A DNA stretch of 64,000 bases from Heterostelium album PN500 (Eukaryota; Evosea; Eumycetozoa; Acytosteliales; Acytosteliaceae): the NCBI RefSeq assembly GCF_000004825.1, contig NW_008805085.1:372001-436000 (forward strand), written 5' to 3'. The notes below the pieces were generated by a model. It did not search any database, was not told the DNA's origin, and saw only the letters and a program-made list of their open reading frames with translations. Positions 46,864 through 58,439 of the stretch are shown here, in pieces (within the stretch, counting starts at the first letter, position 1; each line of letters opens with the position of its first letter). Both the position numbers and the translations under genes were made by a program.

Positions 46864-48188
46864 ATGTCAGACACAGAACAAGAACAAATTCAACAGGATG
46901 ATCACAATCAGTTGCTCGACGTCGACTTGTCGACTCTGAGTACACCAGAGAAGATGGAATTGATCACCAACATTATTGCAGACTCTTACAATATTAATAT
47001 TGCACAGAAATTAGAGCAATTCCTCGACATTCAGATCAACGAGAACATCTATCACTTCCAAGCCAACTCTACTTTGCTCAAGCTCTATCAATTCAACCCT
47101 TCTGCACTCAACAAAGACTACATCGCCAAGATGTTGGCCAAGGCTTTGATGAACTTGCCATCAAATGACTTTTTATTCTTATCATATATGATTCCTTTCT
47201 CAATGGTATGTTTATTTAATTTTATATTTAATATTTACTATCATTATTTTAATTTACTAATTATTTTTAAAATATAATCAATTAATAATAATAAATAATC
47301 AATAATTAATAATTAATAATAATTTAATAATATTTAGCAAAAGGAAGAACCATTATTAAAGTTATTCGTATTGAACAATTTGCTCGAGACATGTAAATTT
47401 AAGGAAGCATGGGAACACATTCAAAATAATCAAGCATTCTTCTCTGTTATTCCAAGCTTTGTCGATAGTGTTAGAAATTGTAGGTTCACCACTCACTCAT
47501 CAGTTAGAATAAAATCTTAAACATAATAGATAACAGACACCTCAACTTTGATAAAATTATGCGATAAACAAATTAAATTTTTAAAAAGGTTGATTGGAGT
47601 TTATAGATAAAAATAGATATTGAAAGAACAGATAGACAATAATAAATATAATATATAGATTGATGAAACGATAGAAATGAATTAATAGATCGAATAATAA
47701 TGATAGATGAAGCGAGATATAATAGAATTAGGTGTATGATTTATAATAGTAAAATTAAAGATAGACTAATAACGATTGATGTAGAGCTTAAATTTGTTAT
47801 CATTCTATCGAAAAACAAATATGTAGATACAAACTCTATTAGATTACTAATATTACTCTTTTTATGTTCAATAAATAGTCGTATCAAATGTTTTATCAAT
47901 TACCTATCAAACCATTACCATTACAATGTTGGTAGAATTGTTGAATATTCAACAAGGTGGATTAGATGAGTTTATGTCAACAAAGCCATCATGGAAATCA
48001 AATGGTACTACTGTATCTTTACAAAGCGATAGCGTCAAGCAAAAGAAATCAGATATCTTTACTTTCGATCGTATGTATATTCTATCATTTAAGAGTCACA
48101 CAGTTTATTCATATATTAATACAATCACCTATCATTATTGTTATTCATTTTAGAATTATCACGAATCTTGCCAACTATGATGAAATAA
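46864..48188 (+). CDS. eif3K: Translation initiation factor 3 subunit K (eIF3k)
   Basis: Four exons: 46864-47205, 47338-47479, 47879-48070 and 48154-48188, 236 residues. The order of family blocks is kept: INENIYHFQANSTLLKLYQF, KMLAKALMNLPSNDFL, EEPLLKLFVLNNLLETCKFK, PSFVDSVRN, then across the long second intron FVSNVLSITYQTITITMLVE, LLNIQQGGLDEFM, and SDIFTFDQLSRILPTMMK. These align in order with animal eIF3k (PCI-like CSN8/PSMD8/EIF3K domain). It is a non-essential peripheral subunit of the eIF3 complex. The intron of 399 nt (47480-47878) is several times longer than its neighbours and contains open frames that should not be mistaken for exons. Exon 3 start was fixed by the phase and by matching the FxxxVxxITYQ block. 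Confidence 0.93.
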
Positions 48189-48344
48189 AAGAATCATCAT
48201 TTTCCGTAAACAAAAAAAAAAAAACAAAATAATATAACTATAGTATAATACTAAATAAATAAAAGTATTTATATGATATATAAAAAGATTTGTAATAGAC
48301 AGACAGAGAGAGGGAGGTGTTTTGATTTATATTCTCAATGAATT

Positions 48345-50425
48345 TTAAACATTTACACTTTTTTTATTGTTGTTGTTTCTTATGGTGGTTTGATTCTTTT
48401 CATTGTCTTTTTTGAATAGTTTATGTGCTAGATCTACAACTTTCTTATCGAGTGGTTTAAGCATAAAGTCATCGCAGCCGGCCTCGAGACAACACTTCTT
48501 ATGACCCTCTTCGGTATCGGCAGTCTGCATGATGACAGGTGTTCTCTTTAATCCTCTTTCTCTTTCGTAGTCTCTGATCAACATGGTCGCAGTCAATCCA
48601 TCCATGATTGGCATAATGATATCCATGAGGATCAATTCATATTTAGGGTTCGATTTATACATATCCAATGCCATCTGTCCATTGGATGCCACTTCAACTT
48701 CAAAATTATTTCTCTCCATTATCTTTGTAATCAAAGTAACTTGCATTGCATTATCTTCCACCAGTAATACCAATGGTCTATGTTTAACTATGAGTTACAA
48801 AAGAAACAAAGTTAAAAACAAAGAAATAAATAAACTTAACTAGTTGTGCTCGACATACCTTTAATTAATAATCTGTTACAACCGATAATGCCTAGTGATG
48901 TTAGATCACTCAATCCACCGGTCAAAGTAGCAACACCAGTATCAGTTAGGTTTGAGTTGAAATTTAAATTTAATCTTGTGATTTGAGTGAGGTTTTTGAG
49001 GTGTTCCAGTGCCTCGTCGGTTAAAGCTGTACACATAGAGAGGTCGAGGGCAGTAAGCGATGTCAACTTGCTTATATGAGCAGCACCGACATCGCTGAAT
49101 GGATTATTGATTAGGGTGAGTGTTTTGAGTTCAGTGAGTCCACTGATGAATGCCATCTCTTGGTCCTCAATTCCACAATCGGATGCTTGAAGAGTTTGTA
49201 GTTTCGAAAGTTGCTGTATATACTGAAAGCCGGCATGAGTGATATTCCGACAGCCACTGATGTCGAGATCCCTCAGAGTGGAGATTGCACTGATATGTTG
49301 GATGCCGAGTGCATTGATGTCATTGTTGTTGCTGATATCGAGTTGTGTGAGTGAGCGTAGCTGTTTCAGTGGCGCACACAGCACATTCGAGAGTCTGACC
49401 GACGATATATTTAGCGAGTCGAGTTGTGGGAATTGCGAAAGCAACTCGAGACACCGTGCAATATCAATGTTCAAACAGCCCTGTAGGTTGATCTTTTGCA
49501 ATGGTACTTCGCTCTCCACCAACTTTGCCAAGCCATCCCCTTGAATCGAATCGCAATAGCTTATATCGAGTGAATTCAACTTGCGCAGATGAGAGAGGTT
49601 CGCTATTCCTTCGTCTGTGATTTTGATGTTCTTTGAGAGGTTGATCGTCACCAGTGTACTACTCATTGCACCCTTTGTAATCGACAGCCAATCGTCATGG
49701 ATCTGCACTTCCTTACCAAGGAAATCCAACTTGGTCAACTTTGAGTTCTTAAAGAGTGATAGTGTCTGTTGATTCAACAGTTTAGATCTCTGGAATATCG
49801 ATATCAGAGTCTGACATAGTTCGTCAGGTAGCTTCTCCAGTGATTCTATTTGATCGATATTCTTTACCAATGCACCAAAGCAGAGATCTATCAGACGATA
49901 TACCCTCTTTCCTCCTGCAATAGGTGCTTTCGATAACTGTTGTTGTTGTTGTTGTTGTTGCTGCTGTTGCTGTGTTGCTACGGATGCTGATGCTGATGTC
50001 GTTGTCAATTGTTGTTGTTCATCTTCTTCTTTTTTCTGAACTTTAATCGCTGCTTGTTGTTGTGATTGACCTGAACTACAACAGTTGCCTGACTTTCCAT
50101 TGTGTTTATCTTGATATTCAGTTTGTTCTATTTTTCTTTTATTATTGTTATTATTATTATTATTATTGCAATTGTTTTTACTGGTGTTGGTTTTATCGGT
50201 GGTATTATTTGTTGTGGTTGGTGTATCTGCAGTGGTTGCTGCAGTTGCTGCCGGTAATGTTGGTGGTGAAGAAGATGAAGGTATTGTTGAAGGTGATGAC
50301 GTACTATATACACAATCGTTGTTATCTAAATGAATATCATTGTTACTACTGTAATCTTCCCCATAATCAGTGGTAGCAACAATTTTGACACTCATACCAT
50401 GATTGATATTATCCATTCTATTCAT
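48345..50425 (-). CDS. Leucine-rich repeat protein with C-terminal response-regulator receiver domain
   Basis: Two exons, 50425-48859 and 48787-48345, joined in phase (LLIKG/VKHRPLV), 669 residues. The N-terminal 170 residues are Ser/Thr/Asn/Gln-rich with a poly-Q run. Residues about 170-520 are RNI/AMN1-type leucine-rich repeats (LTQLDISNNNDINALGIQHI, LRDLDISGCRNITHAG, LTALDLSMCTALTDEALEHL). The C-terminal 120 residues form a complete receiver domain: acidic pocket LLVEDN, phospho-acceptor Asp in LILMDIIMPIMDG, switch Thr in VIMQTAD, and Lys in DFMLKPL. So it should be a phosphorelay target of a histidine kinase or the RdeA phosphotransferase, with the LRR part as effector or scaffold (inference). 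Nothing suggests two genes: the upstream exon ends at a donor GTATGT and the downstream one lacks its own good start. Confidence 0.87.
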
Positions 50426-50848
50426 TAACTGTTTAAGAGATAAATAAAAATGAATAATTTGATTATTATTATTATTATTATATTATTATTATTATTGAAC
50501 AAAGTTAAACTACTATATGCATATAACAACAAAAGTTTGATATGAGGAGTAGCTGGAATTCCTCCTTGAAGACATGTAGGTTTTAATCAAAAATAATATA
50601 TTATTATTATCTAATTATAATTTATAAAAATATAAAAATAATCTGATAAAATCTAAAACTAATGAGTTTGATGCAACTAAACTAAACTAAATTAATCTAA
50701 TGCGTTTTGCTTGTATAATTGTTTAGTAAGAGTTGTTTTATCTTTGATATTTATAAATAATGATGTTATTAATTACTATATTATTTATTTGAAATTCTAT
50801 TTAGGAGGTGGTAGCTTGACAGTCAGTAAGTGTCAGTCCAAGAGAAAT

Positions 50849-50882
<34 letters not shown>

Positions 50883-53091
50883 GTTATTTTCCTATTCTGT
50901 AATTGTTTGAGATACAATAAGGGGGTTGTTGGATAATAGATGAAGGGGTGTTTTATCTACTGAATTAAGTGATTATTCATAAAATGAACTTTTTATTGTT
51001 TTTTATTGTTTTTCCCTTTTTGTATTCACTTGTGGTTTTGTTTTTTGAAAAATTCAGATAGATGCAAAAACAAAAATCCGATTCCAAAGTTTGTAGCGAT
51101 GTTGACTTGTTGTTGTTAGTTCTTAACTTTAAATCGACTGGTAATGATATAGGTGAAAAATAGAATGAAAGATAAGATAATAATAAAGATAGTTTAAACT
51201 TTAAATGAAAGAGTAAAAGAATTTCATATATCTTTGTTCAGTAAAAAAAAAATATAAAATTTGACCAAAAAAAAAGAAACAACAACAAAATTTTTTTTGC
51301 AGGTATTAATTAATGCCTGCAAAAAAGACGAACAATAACAACAAACCATTTATTATATTGTGTGTGGTTGTTGGCTGCAAAAAAAAAAAAAGCAATGTTT
51401 GAAGAGGAGAGATGTAAAAAATATTACTTTACTTTTGAATGTGTTGTGGTCAATTTTTGATTTTTTTTTTTTCACACAAAATTGGAGTGTTTAATATAAA
51501 CAGGGGGTACCTAATTGAAGTAACACACACAAAGTGCGAATACTTTTGATACAATAGTAACAAATTATAATTACCTTTATTATATATGTAGATTTAATGA
51601 ACAAACTTGGCTCTTCTCTTTACTTATTATCTTTATTTATCTTCACTTCTTCTTCTATACTCGACTATGCTCTACTCTACTCTCCTCAATAAAACATGCT
51701 GTGCGATGTCGAACTATATTCTATTATTATTTATTTTTATTTTTTCTGTATGAGTATGAACACTCACTCCAATTGTTGTTGTTGTTGTTGTTGTTGGTAG
51801 TATCTCGAGATTACTTTTCTTTTCTTTATTTTTTTTTTTTGTTCTATTTGTTATTTTCTTCTGTTTGTTGAAGTGAGTGACTAACAATACATTAATTAAT
51901 ATATCGATAGGGTAGTGGGTATTTAATTAATTATACTAAATTGTACTAAAATTATAAATAAATAAGTAAATAAATAGAAAACATATCAATAAAACAACAA
52001 ATAAAGTAACCCACAACGACAATAATAAATAAATTTAATATATTAATAAAAATCCAAAGTCACCAACTTTTGAACAAATGTATAATATCTCTATATTTTT
52101 GTATCTATCTCTATATCTTTGTGCTGTATCTATGTTATTTTGTTATCTTTAATATCTAAGCTTGATGTACATAAAATTTAAATTTAAACTGAATTAATAA
52201 TAGAATAAATCAATAATAAATAACTGATGAAATATATATAAATACATAAATAATTGTATGTGTGTTTTTTATTTATAAATATTCGATAGATTAAAAATAT
52301 TTTCAAGTTTATTGAATGTTAGATCTTGACCCCCCTCTTTTTTCCAATCCCAAACACCAAACAAAGGGATATTTCTATCAAAACCATAAATGGTTTGATC
52401 TGTGATTAAATTAAACAACACACTATTTAATTAAAAAAAAAAAAAAGATAGTGTGATGATGATGATGATGGGGTGGTCATTGAACACAACACAATTATGA
52501 ATAATAGAACTACTTTATATTTATATTTACTTACAGCAATTTGTTTCATAATATATTCTCTTTCTCTTTCTCTTTCTCTCAGTTAAAACTAAATAAAATA
52601 ACAATAAAGTTAAAACTTAAAGAAATAGAGAAGGACACTACATTAAAATTGACGCCGAAGTGTGTTAGTTGTTGTTAAAATATGGTTCGACATTAATTAA
52701 ACCAATCCAATCGGCACAATCTGCCTTTAATAGCAAACAAAAGATGGCAGAGCTCTTTGTTGTTGGTTTCTCAAATGTTGTTAGTTTTAGAACATTGTGT
52801 TGACTGTTGCATCTATAAATCTATCATTCTTCTATTATTATTTTTCTCCACCATTCAGTTGTATTTGATTATGTAATGGTGTTTGATGATGATGATTATG
52901 ATGCACCCATCTCATGAGTGGTGAAGATGAATTATCATAAAAAGTGGTGCTGTTGGTGACAAAAAACACCACCAAAAGTTCACAGATCTTTATAGATCTA
53001 CAAGCCACCACTATTTTGAAGGTGTTTTGAGCGATTTTAGGCAAAAATAGTGGCAAGTTTAAATTTAGTTTTTATTTATTGTTGTTGATGT
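50426..53091. other. Long intergenic region
   Basis: About 2.7 kb of low-complexity AT-rich DNA upstream of the LRR/receiver gene and downstream of the USP5 gene. It contains a 33-nt T run (about 50,850-50,882), GTT and ATG microsatellites, CT-repeats (about 52,557-52,580) and the palindrome at 51293-51326. A short minus-strand open frame at 52838-53056 lies in what is probably the USP5 3' flank and has no domain. No supported gene. Confidence 0.5.
51293..51326. repeat. 34-nt near-perfect palindrome
   Basis: TTTTTTGCAGGTATTAA is followed immediately by TTAATGCCTGCAAAAAA; the second half is the reverse complement of the first with one mismatch (a GU pair in RNA). Its GCAGG/CCTGC core resembles the second hairpin of the TRE-like 3' UTR, but the surroundings are not retroelement. 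Confidence 0.7.
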
Positions 53092-55814
53092 TTATTTTCT
53101 TTGATAAAAATACATATATCCAAATTCCTTTGGTGGTTCAACAGAGTGCTGTACCTGTCGATCATTAAACTTTATCCACTCACCATCCTTCTTGACGTGA
53201 CAAATATAGTGTCCAATGTGAACGTTGCTTCCAAGATGGGAGATGAATCCAACTAATTCATATTCTATTTAAAGAGAAAAATAAATAAATTGTTAGTATA
53301 CGGATAGGGTTAATATTTGTTTTTTTTTTTTTTTGTTTAAAAAAAACACTATATTTATAAATAATGTTAACACTTACTTCCTTCTCCATCTTTAACTTTT
53401 TTGGTCAAATTGTCAACAGTGTTTGTTGATTTTGGTGCTGGGGCTGCTGATGACGATTCACTTTGAGCAAGCAATTGATCCAGATCATCCATATGAGAGA
53501 GTAGCCAATCAGCAGCTCTCTCGACATTGTTGTTTGTATTTTTAAGTGCAAGTTTGGCTTGTTTGTCGTTGAAACCCATTGCTTCCAACATCATGAGGTC
53601 GTCGGCATTGAATGACATTGAAGCAGCAGCAGGCTTGGCAGCAGAAGGAGCTGGGAGTGGATCGTCAACACCTGGATCTTCACCATGTTCCAATGCCCAG
53701 TTCATAGCAGAGTCAGCATCAGAGTTGTTGACAGCCAAAGCAGCTCTTGCAGCTCTATTCTTTGGGAATCCCATAGCAGTCAACATCTCGACGATCTCAC
53801 TATTTGGAACTGGTGCAGCAGCTTGTACTTCTTGTTCAGGTAATTCTTCTTCATTCGGTTTCTTACCAGTACCTCTCAGGTATGAAATATCGAGATTATC
53901 TGGTGCATCAATACAGATATCTATAGCAAACATATTAGTATCATTTAAATGATAATGATCAAAAACAACATACTTAATTTCTTTGGTACCCAATCATCTC
54001 CAATCACATATTTTCTTAAATGAATAACTAAAATATCTGGGAAACTTGCTAATCTTGTTGAACTAATAATAATTGGATAAATTTATGTTAGTGATTAAAT
54101 TATCATGTAAAGATATTGTTTTAAGTTACATACTTGATTGAGAATGTTTTACCACCGATTGCTGTGCTCATAAAATCAGAGACTTTATAGGATTCGGCAA
54201 AGTTGTCTAGACATGCTTGAAGTGGAACGATGGGTCTGATTTCTTCTTGACCAGCAGGTGGTTTTCCACCGTTACTAGCTACCAATGATTCGTAGATTTG
54301 AACTTCCTCCTTGTTGGTCACTGCCTCCATTGGTATGCCAAGTGACAAGACATTCTCGATTCTATTGGTGTATTTAACCTTACCACTTGAACCACATTCG
54401 ATTCTCTCCTCTAGGACATAGGTGAATGCCTTGGTTGGGTCTTCCGAACGAATCCAGCTGGGACGTGTTTTCTCATTACGCTCGATCCACTGCAACATGA
54501 ACTGGAAGAATTCAAGAGTATCTTGTTGTTGATAGGTTGCAAAGATCGACGAGTTCTTTCCGACCAAACTCTTGAAAATCTTTGGAGTAATACCAATTTG
54601 TGATGCTTTTACTTGTTCCTGTTCATTTTTGGGTTGGTTGACCTCCTCTGGCTTTGCATAGTCACCACTCTCCAAACCATGAGCCAACTTTGACATTTGA
54701 ATCTCAAAAGATGATGTTGGATCCTGTGTAATCTCTTTGAATGAATGTTCTCTCTGACTGATATATCTATCCTTGAAATGACGTGTTGCAAATAACATTT
54801 GCAATACAGATGACATATAGCAACTAAAAAAATAATTAAAGTTAATCAACTATAATAGTAATAAAAAAAAAGAAAAGAATATTGAACTGTTCATTTGATT
54901 GACTTACGTATTTCCAAGATTTTCAATACCTGTCTTTCCACTACCGAATGCATTCTTTAGTTCTCTTCCCTTCTCAGAGAGTTTTCCAAATTCGAAATTG
55001 AGATTCTGGTCGAGTTCCAATTCAGCCATTGACTTTTCTGTTTTGCTCATCTGGAAGATGTTGATACCAAAGTGTGCTAGATGTTCGGCAAGTTTTGGAT
55101 CGGAAACCATTTCGTCCTCTGGATAGGAATAGACGTCGGCGGTTCCCTCCTTGGTGATGGTTCCCAGCTTGACCGAAAGCGGATATTTTGTTTTATCGTA
55201 GTGAGTGAGTGCGTGGCCATTTCCACCGGTTCCATCGGCGTAGCGACGACCGCATCCAATGTTACCATCTGTAAGATTGAGCCAGAGATTCGACTCGGAA
55301 CGATCACAGCCTGGCTCGTTACAACGCCAGCCTGTTGGTGGCACGCGAACACCATTGTCCAGCTGCTTCAAGTCGTCGGCATACTTTGAGGGAAATACCT
55401 GTTCTGCCGACCAACCGACGATCTCTTCCTTGCGAGACACTGAATTGGCTTTGATTACGCCCTCTGCCGACTCTCTGATGGCGGATGGCACAGTCGGGTC
55501 ATTCAACTCGAAGTGCTTGTCTATCGGATAAAAATAGATAGAGTAACGATCCTCGTACTTTGGTGAGTCATCGTCGTTGAATCCACCTTCGACACCGATG
55601 GCCAACTTCTTTGGTGGAGGTGGATTCGAAGTATCACTATCTGTCTTTGGTGAGGTAGGTAGAATTACCTTTCGAATATTTAAATACACTGAATGTTTAG
55701 TCTTTTCATAGTTCAACTGTAAGAATGTTTTTGAAATTGAAATAAAACTATTTAAATCAACAAATAAACCATCTTTCATATCCTATATATGTATGTATTT
55801 ATATATTAGTATTA

Positions 55815-55846
<32 letters not shown>

Positions 55847-55960
55847 GATATGGTTATTACATACAGTTCTATCAAAAGAATAACTACATTCATCTTTCCA
55901 AACTTGTGAATTAGCATTTGGAATTCTTACTTGATTCACAAATTGATCAAGTTCACCCAT
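53092..55960 (-). CDS. ubpA: Ubiquitin carboxyl-terminal hydrolase, USP5/isopeptidase T type
   Basis: Six exons: 55960-55865, 55782-54908, 54823-54134, 54062-53974, 53920-53378 and 53264-53092, 821 residues in frame, close to the family's usual 850. Order: a USP5-type N-terminal region; a ZnF-UBP domain that reads free ubiquitin C-termini (WRCNEPGCDRSESNLWLNLT, CGRRYADGTGGNGHALTHY); the Cys box GIENLGNTCYMSSVLQML, split by an intron just before the catalytic Cys; QQQDTLEFFQFMLQWIER; LASFPDILVIHLRKYV; two UBA domains (EIVEMLTAMGFPKNRAARAA and LMMLEAMGFNDKQAKLAL); and the His box HIGHYVCHVKK. Function: disassembly of unanchored polyubiquitin chains. The D. discoideum counterpart is UbpA. The last exon intron placement puts the His box alone in exon 6. 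Confidence 0.95.
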
Positions 55961-56266
55961 CTTTATCGAAATAATATAAAATAATATATGTATATAAATA
56001 TAAATCTAAAAATAAAGTAATAATAACACAATGACAGTTTAATATTAGTTTTAAATTAATCAATTCCCCAATCATAATTAACTTCACAAAAAAAAAAAAC
56101 AAAAAAAAAAAATTGGATTTTAATTAAATTTTTAATGTTTTTTTTTTTTTTTTTTTTTGATTATCTTTAATATTTATTAGCTCTAGATTTAAATTATATA
56201 TGTAATGTAGTGGAGGATATATATATTGGATTGGTGGATGGATTTAGATTGGTTTTCTTTTTTTTT
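55961..56266. other. Spacer between USP5 and acyltransferase genes
   Basis: AT-rich with A and T runs; no feature recognised. The neighbouring USP5 intron 1 (55783-55864) contains an (AT)n microsatellite at about 55,819-55,846. Confidence 0.5.
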
Positions 56267-57483
56267 TTAGAAATAACCAAAGTATCTTAAAAATGCGCTA
56301 GTTATAATTAGAAGACCTGAAAAGAAGATTAGAGAGTGATTAAATTGTGGTCCTGATTTTAGTGGTTCGAAATTCTTTGGTGGATTGACGAGTGCTTCGT
56401 GCATCAATGATCTTGTTTTTTCTAAAAGTGAATCTACATTATCGTTTGGTCCAATTTCAAATGGTGGTAAATATCTAACACTATTGATTGAATGGTTGGT
56501 TGATTGATTAGTAAGTTTGTTTAGAAATAAAAGAAATAAAAATAATAGTTACTGAACAGTTCCATTGTTTGGTAATAAATCTTTGGTTGGCCATAGTTCA
56601 TGATTACCAAATAGACATACTGGTGCGATGACAGCCTTTGATTGAATGGCCATGTGGAATGGTCCTTTTTTGAATGGCTGTAGAATGCCGTCAGCAGATC
56701 TAGTACCCTCAGGACTGATGACAACACAAAGCTTGTTATCTTTGACGTTGGCAGCTGCAATGTTGATCGATTCGAATGCAGACTGACGCTTCTTACGATT
56801 GATTGGAATATGTCCGATAATATAGGCCAGGTAGAAGATATATGGAACGAAAAAGAGGAGTTCCTTCTTGAAGATGAAACGTGTAGTGATCGGAGTGTAG
56901 CCCATCAGAATGATTGGATCGATATTCGAAGCGTGACTGTACATTAAAATCGTTGACTTTGTATTGCATTGCTTGACATAGTGATCATCCTCGATAATAA
57001 CATTGACATTGACCACCCAGAGAATAACTCTTGCCCAGACTCTGCTCAATACATCGAGAGGACTGTCACGTAACCAACGCTTGCTACCCAAAGCCTTTAA
57101 AATCGGTTTCAATATAACAATAAATGGTAATACCACCCACATAACAGCTGTATTTAATAATATCCAAATTCAATCAAATTAATAAATTAATCAATCAGTT
57201 TTTTTTTGTTCTCTTTTTTCCCTAATATTAGAATCATAAAAATAAAATAAAGTATACTATCTATCTATCTACTATCTATAAATAAATACTTACAAGTGAT
57301 TATAATTGCCCATGAAAATCCAATGATTCCTCTAAATGTTTTCAAAAAGAAGGTATCTGTACGTTTTTTATAGACTGCTTGTTTCTTTACATTGGAACAG
57401 CTTTCGTCGACAGACTCTGTAGTGGTGGTGTTGGAGGTGTTAGTTACCGACTTTCTCTTTACAACACTTTCATTGCTTTCCAT
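56267..57483 (-). CDS. 1-acyl-glycerol-3-phosphate acyltransferase-like (PlsC family) membrane enzyme
   Basis: Three exons: 57483-57294, 57147-56553 and 56480-56267, 332 residues. Motif I is present as SHASNIDPIILMG (the His-x4-Asp pair), followed by KKELLFFVPYIFYLAYIIGH, the motif II region NRKKRQSAFESI, motif III as ISPEGTRS and the Pro-containing motif IV (IAPVCLFGNHELWP). A hydrophobic segment precedes the domain (FRGIIGFSWAIIIT with VMWVVLPFIVILKPIL) and another closes the protein (HSLIFFSGLLIITSAFLRYFGYF), so it is an integral membrane protein, probably ER. The expected reaction is transfer of an acyl chain from acyl-CoA to a lysophospholipid such as lysophosphatidate; exact substrate not determined. 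Confidence 0.9.
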
Positions 57484-58439
57484 TTCTTTAATTTAACTGT
57501 TACTGATCTAATAATATTATTAGCAATATTATTTGTAAAGTTACAAAATAAGTTTAAAACAAAAATGAATTTTTTTTTAAATAAACAAGGCCAAAAAACA
57601 CTATAAAGTTAGTGGGAATTTTCCAACGACAAAAAAAAAAACCCCTCTGCATTAATTTTCCAACACATAGGAACAAAATTTTATTTTTTTATTTTGCTTT
57701 TTATTTAGATTTTTTTTATTTGATTTTTTTTTTTTTTTAACTTTTGAGTTCAACGAATAAATATTAATCAATTTGTTTTATTATTTTTATCAAACTTATA
57801 TAAAATACATTTAATTATATGTAGTTTCTAATCTTCCAAGATCTCTGTAAACCATTCTAAATTTGGATTTTTTTATATTAGTTCAACCATTGATGATTTT
57901 TGTTATTTTTTTTTGTATGTTCATGAGCATCATTCTTTTACCAAATATATTGTCATTATCGCCCAAAATAATAAATTATTACCACCACAATTCAATTAAT
58001 CACTAATATCCAGTTATTATTATTTTTTACTCTTATCACACACAAGTTTTTTTTCATTTGATAGTATAACCCGATAAAACATTTATCAAATATTCATAGG
58101 ATCATTGTCGCAAGCATACCACTGTGCCGATTGATGGTTCCTTTTTTGAATTAATTTATCTGTATCCATCGAGTTCATTAGATGTTTGTTCTCAAAGTTA
58201 GATGTTAAAATGCCGTAAATAACATTGTAGTGTTCCCTTTATTAAATGAACTACCAATCTGTAAATGTACTAATTATTCAGATAAGATGAAAGTTTTGAC
58301 TACATTTTTGTTTTTTTGTTATTTTATGAATTGTTTATATTAAAATCTTTCAACTTCAAACTTGCAACAATGATCATATATTATGTTTTGTGTTTATCTT
58401 GCTTTGTTAATATTTTATCTTTAAATAAAATTTATAAAA
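57484..58439. other. Divergent promoter region, acyltransferase / mannosidase
   Basis: Nearly 1 kb of AT-rich DNA between divergent genes. A Met at 58316 opens a frame that is not the mannosidase frame; it reads through the true signal-peptide region out of phase. No feature recognised. Confidence 0.5.

Noticed and set aside
47700-47969. 89-codon frame in the eIF3k region
   Set aside because: It lies largely in the long intron; the conserved eIF3k block continues in a different frame from 47879.
52838-53056. Minus-strand 72-codon frame after the USP5 stop
   Set aside because: It is in the probable 3' flank, lacks a domain and has His/Asn-rich repeat composition.
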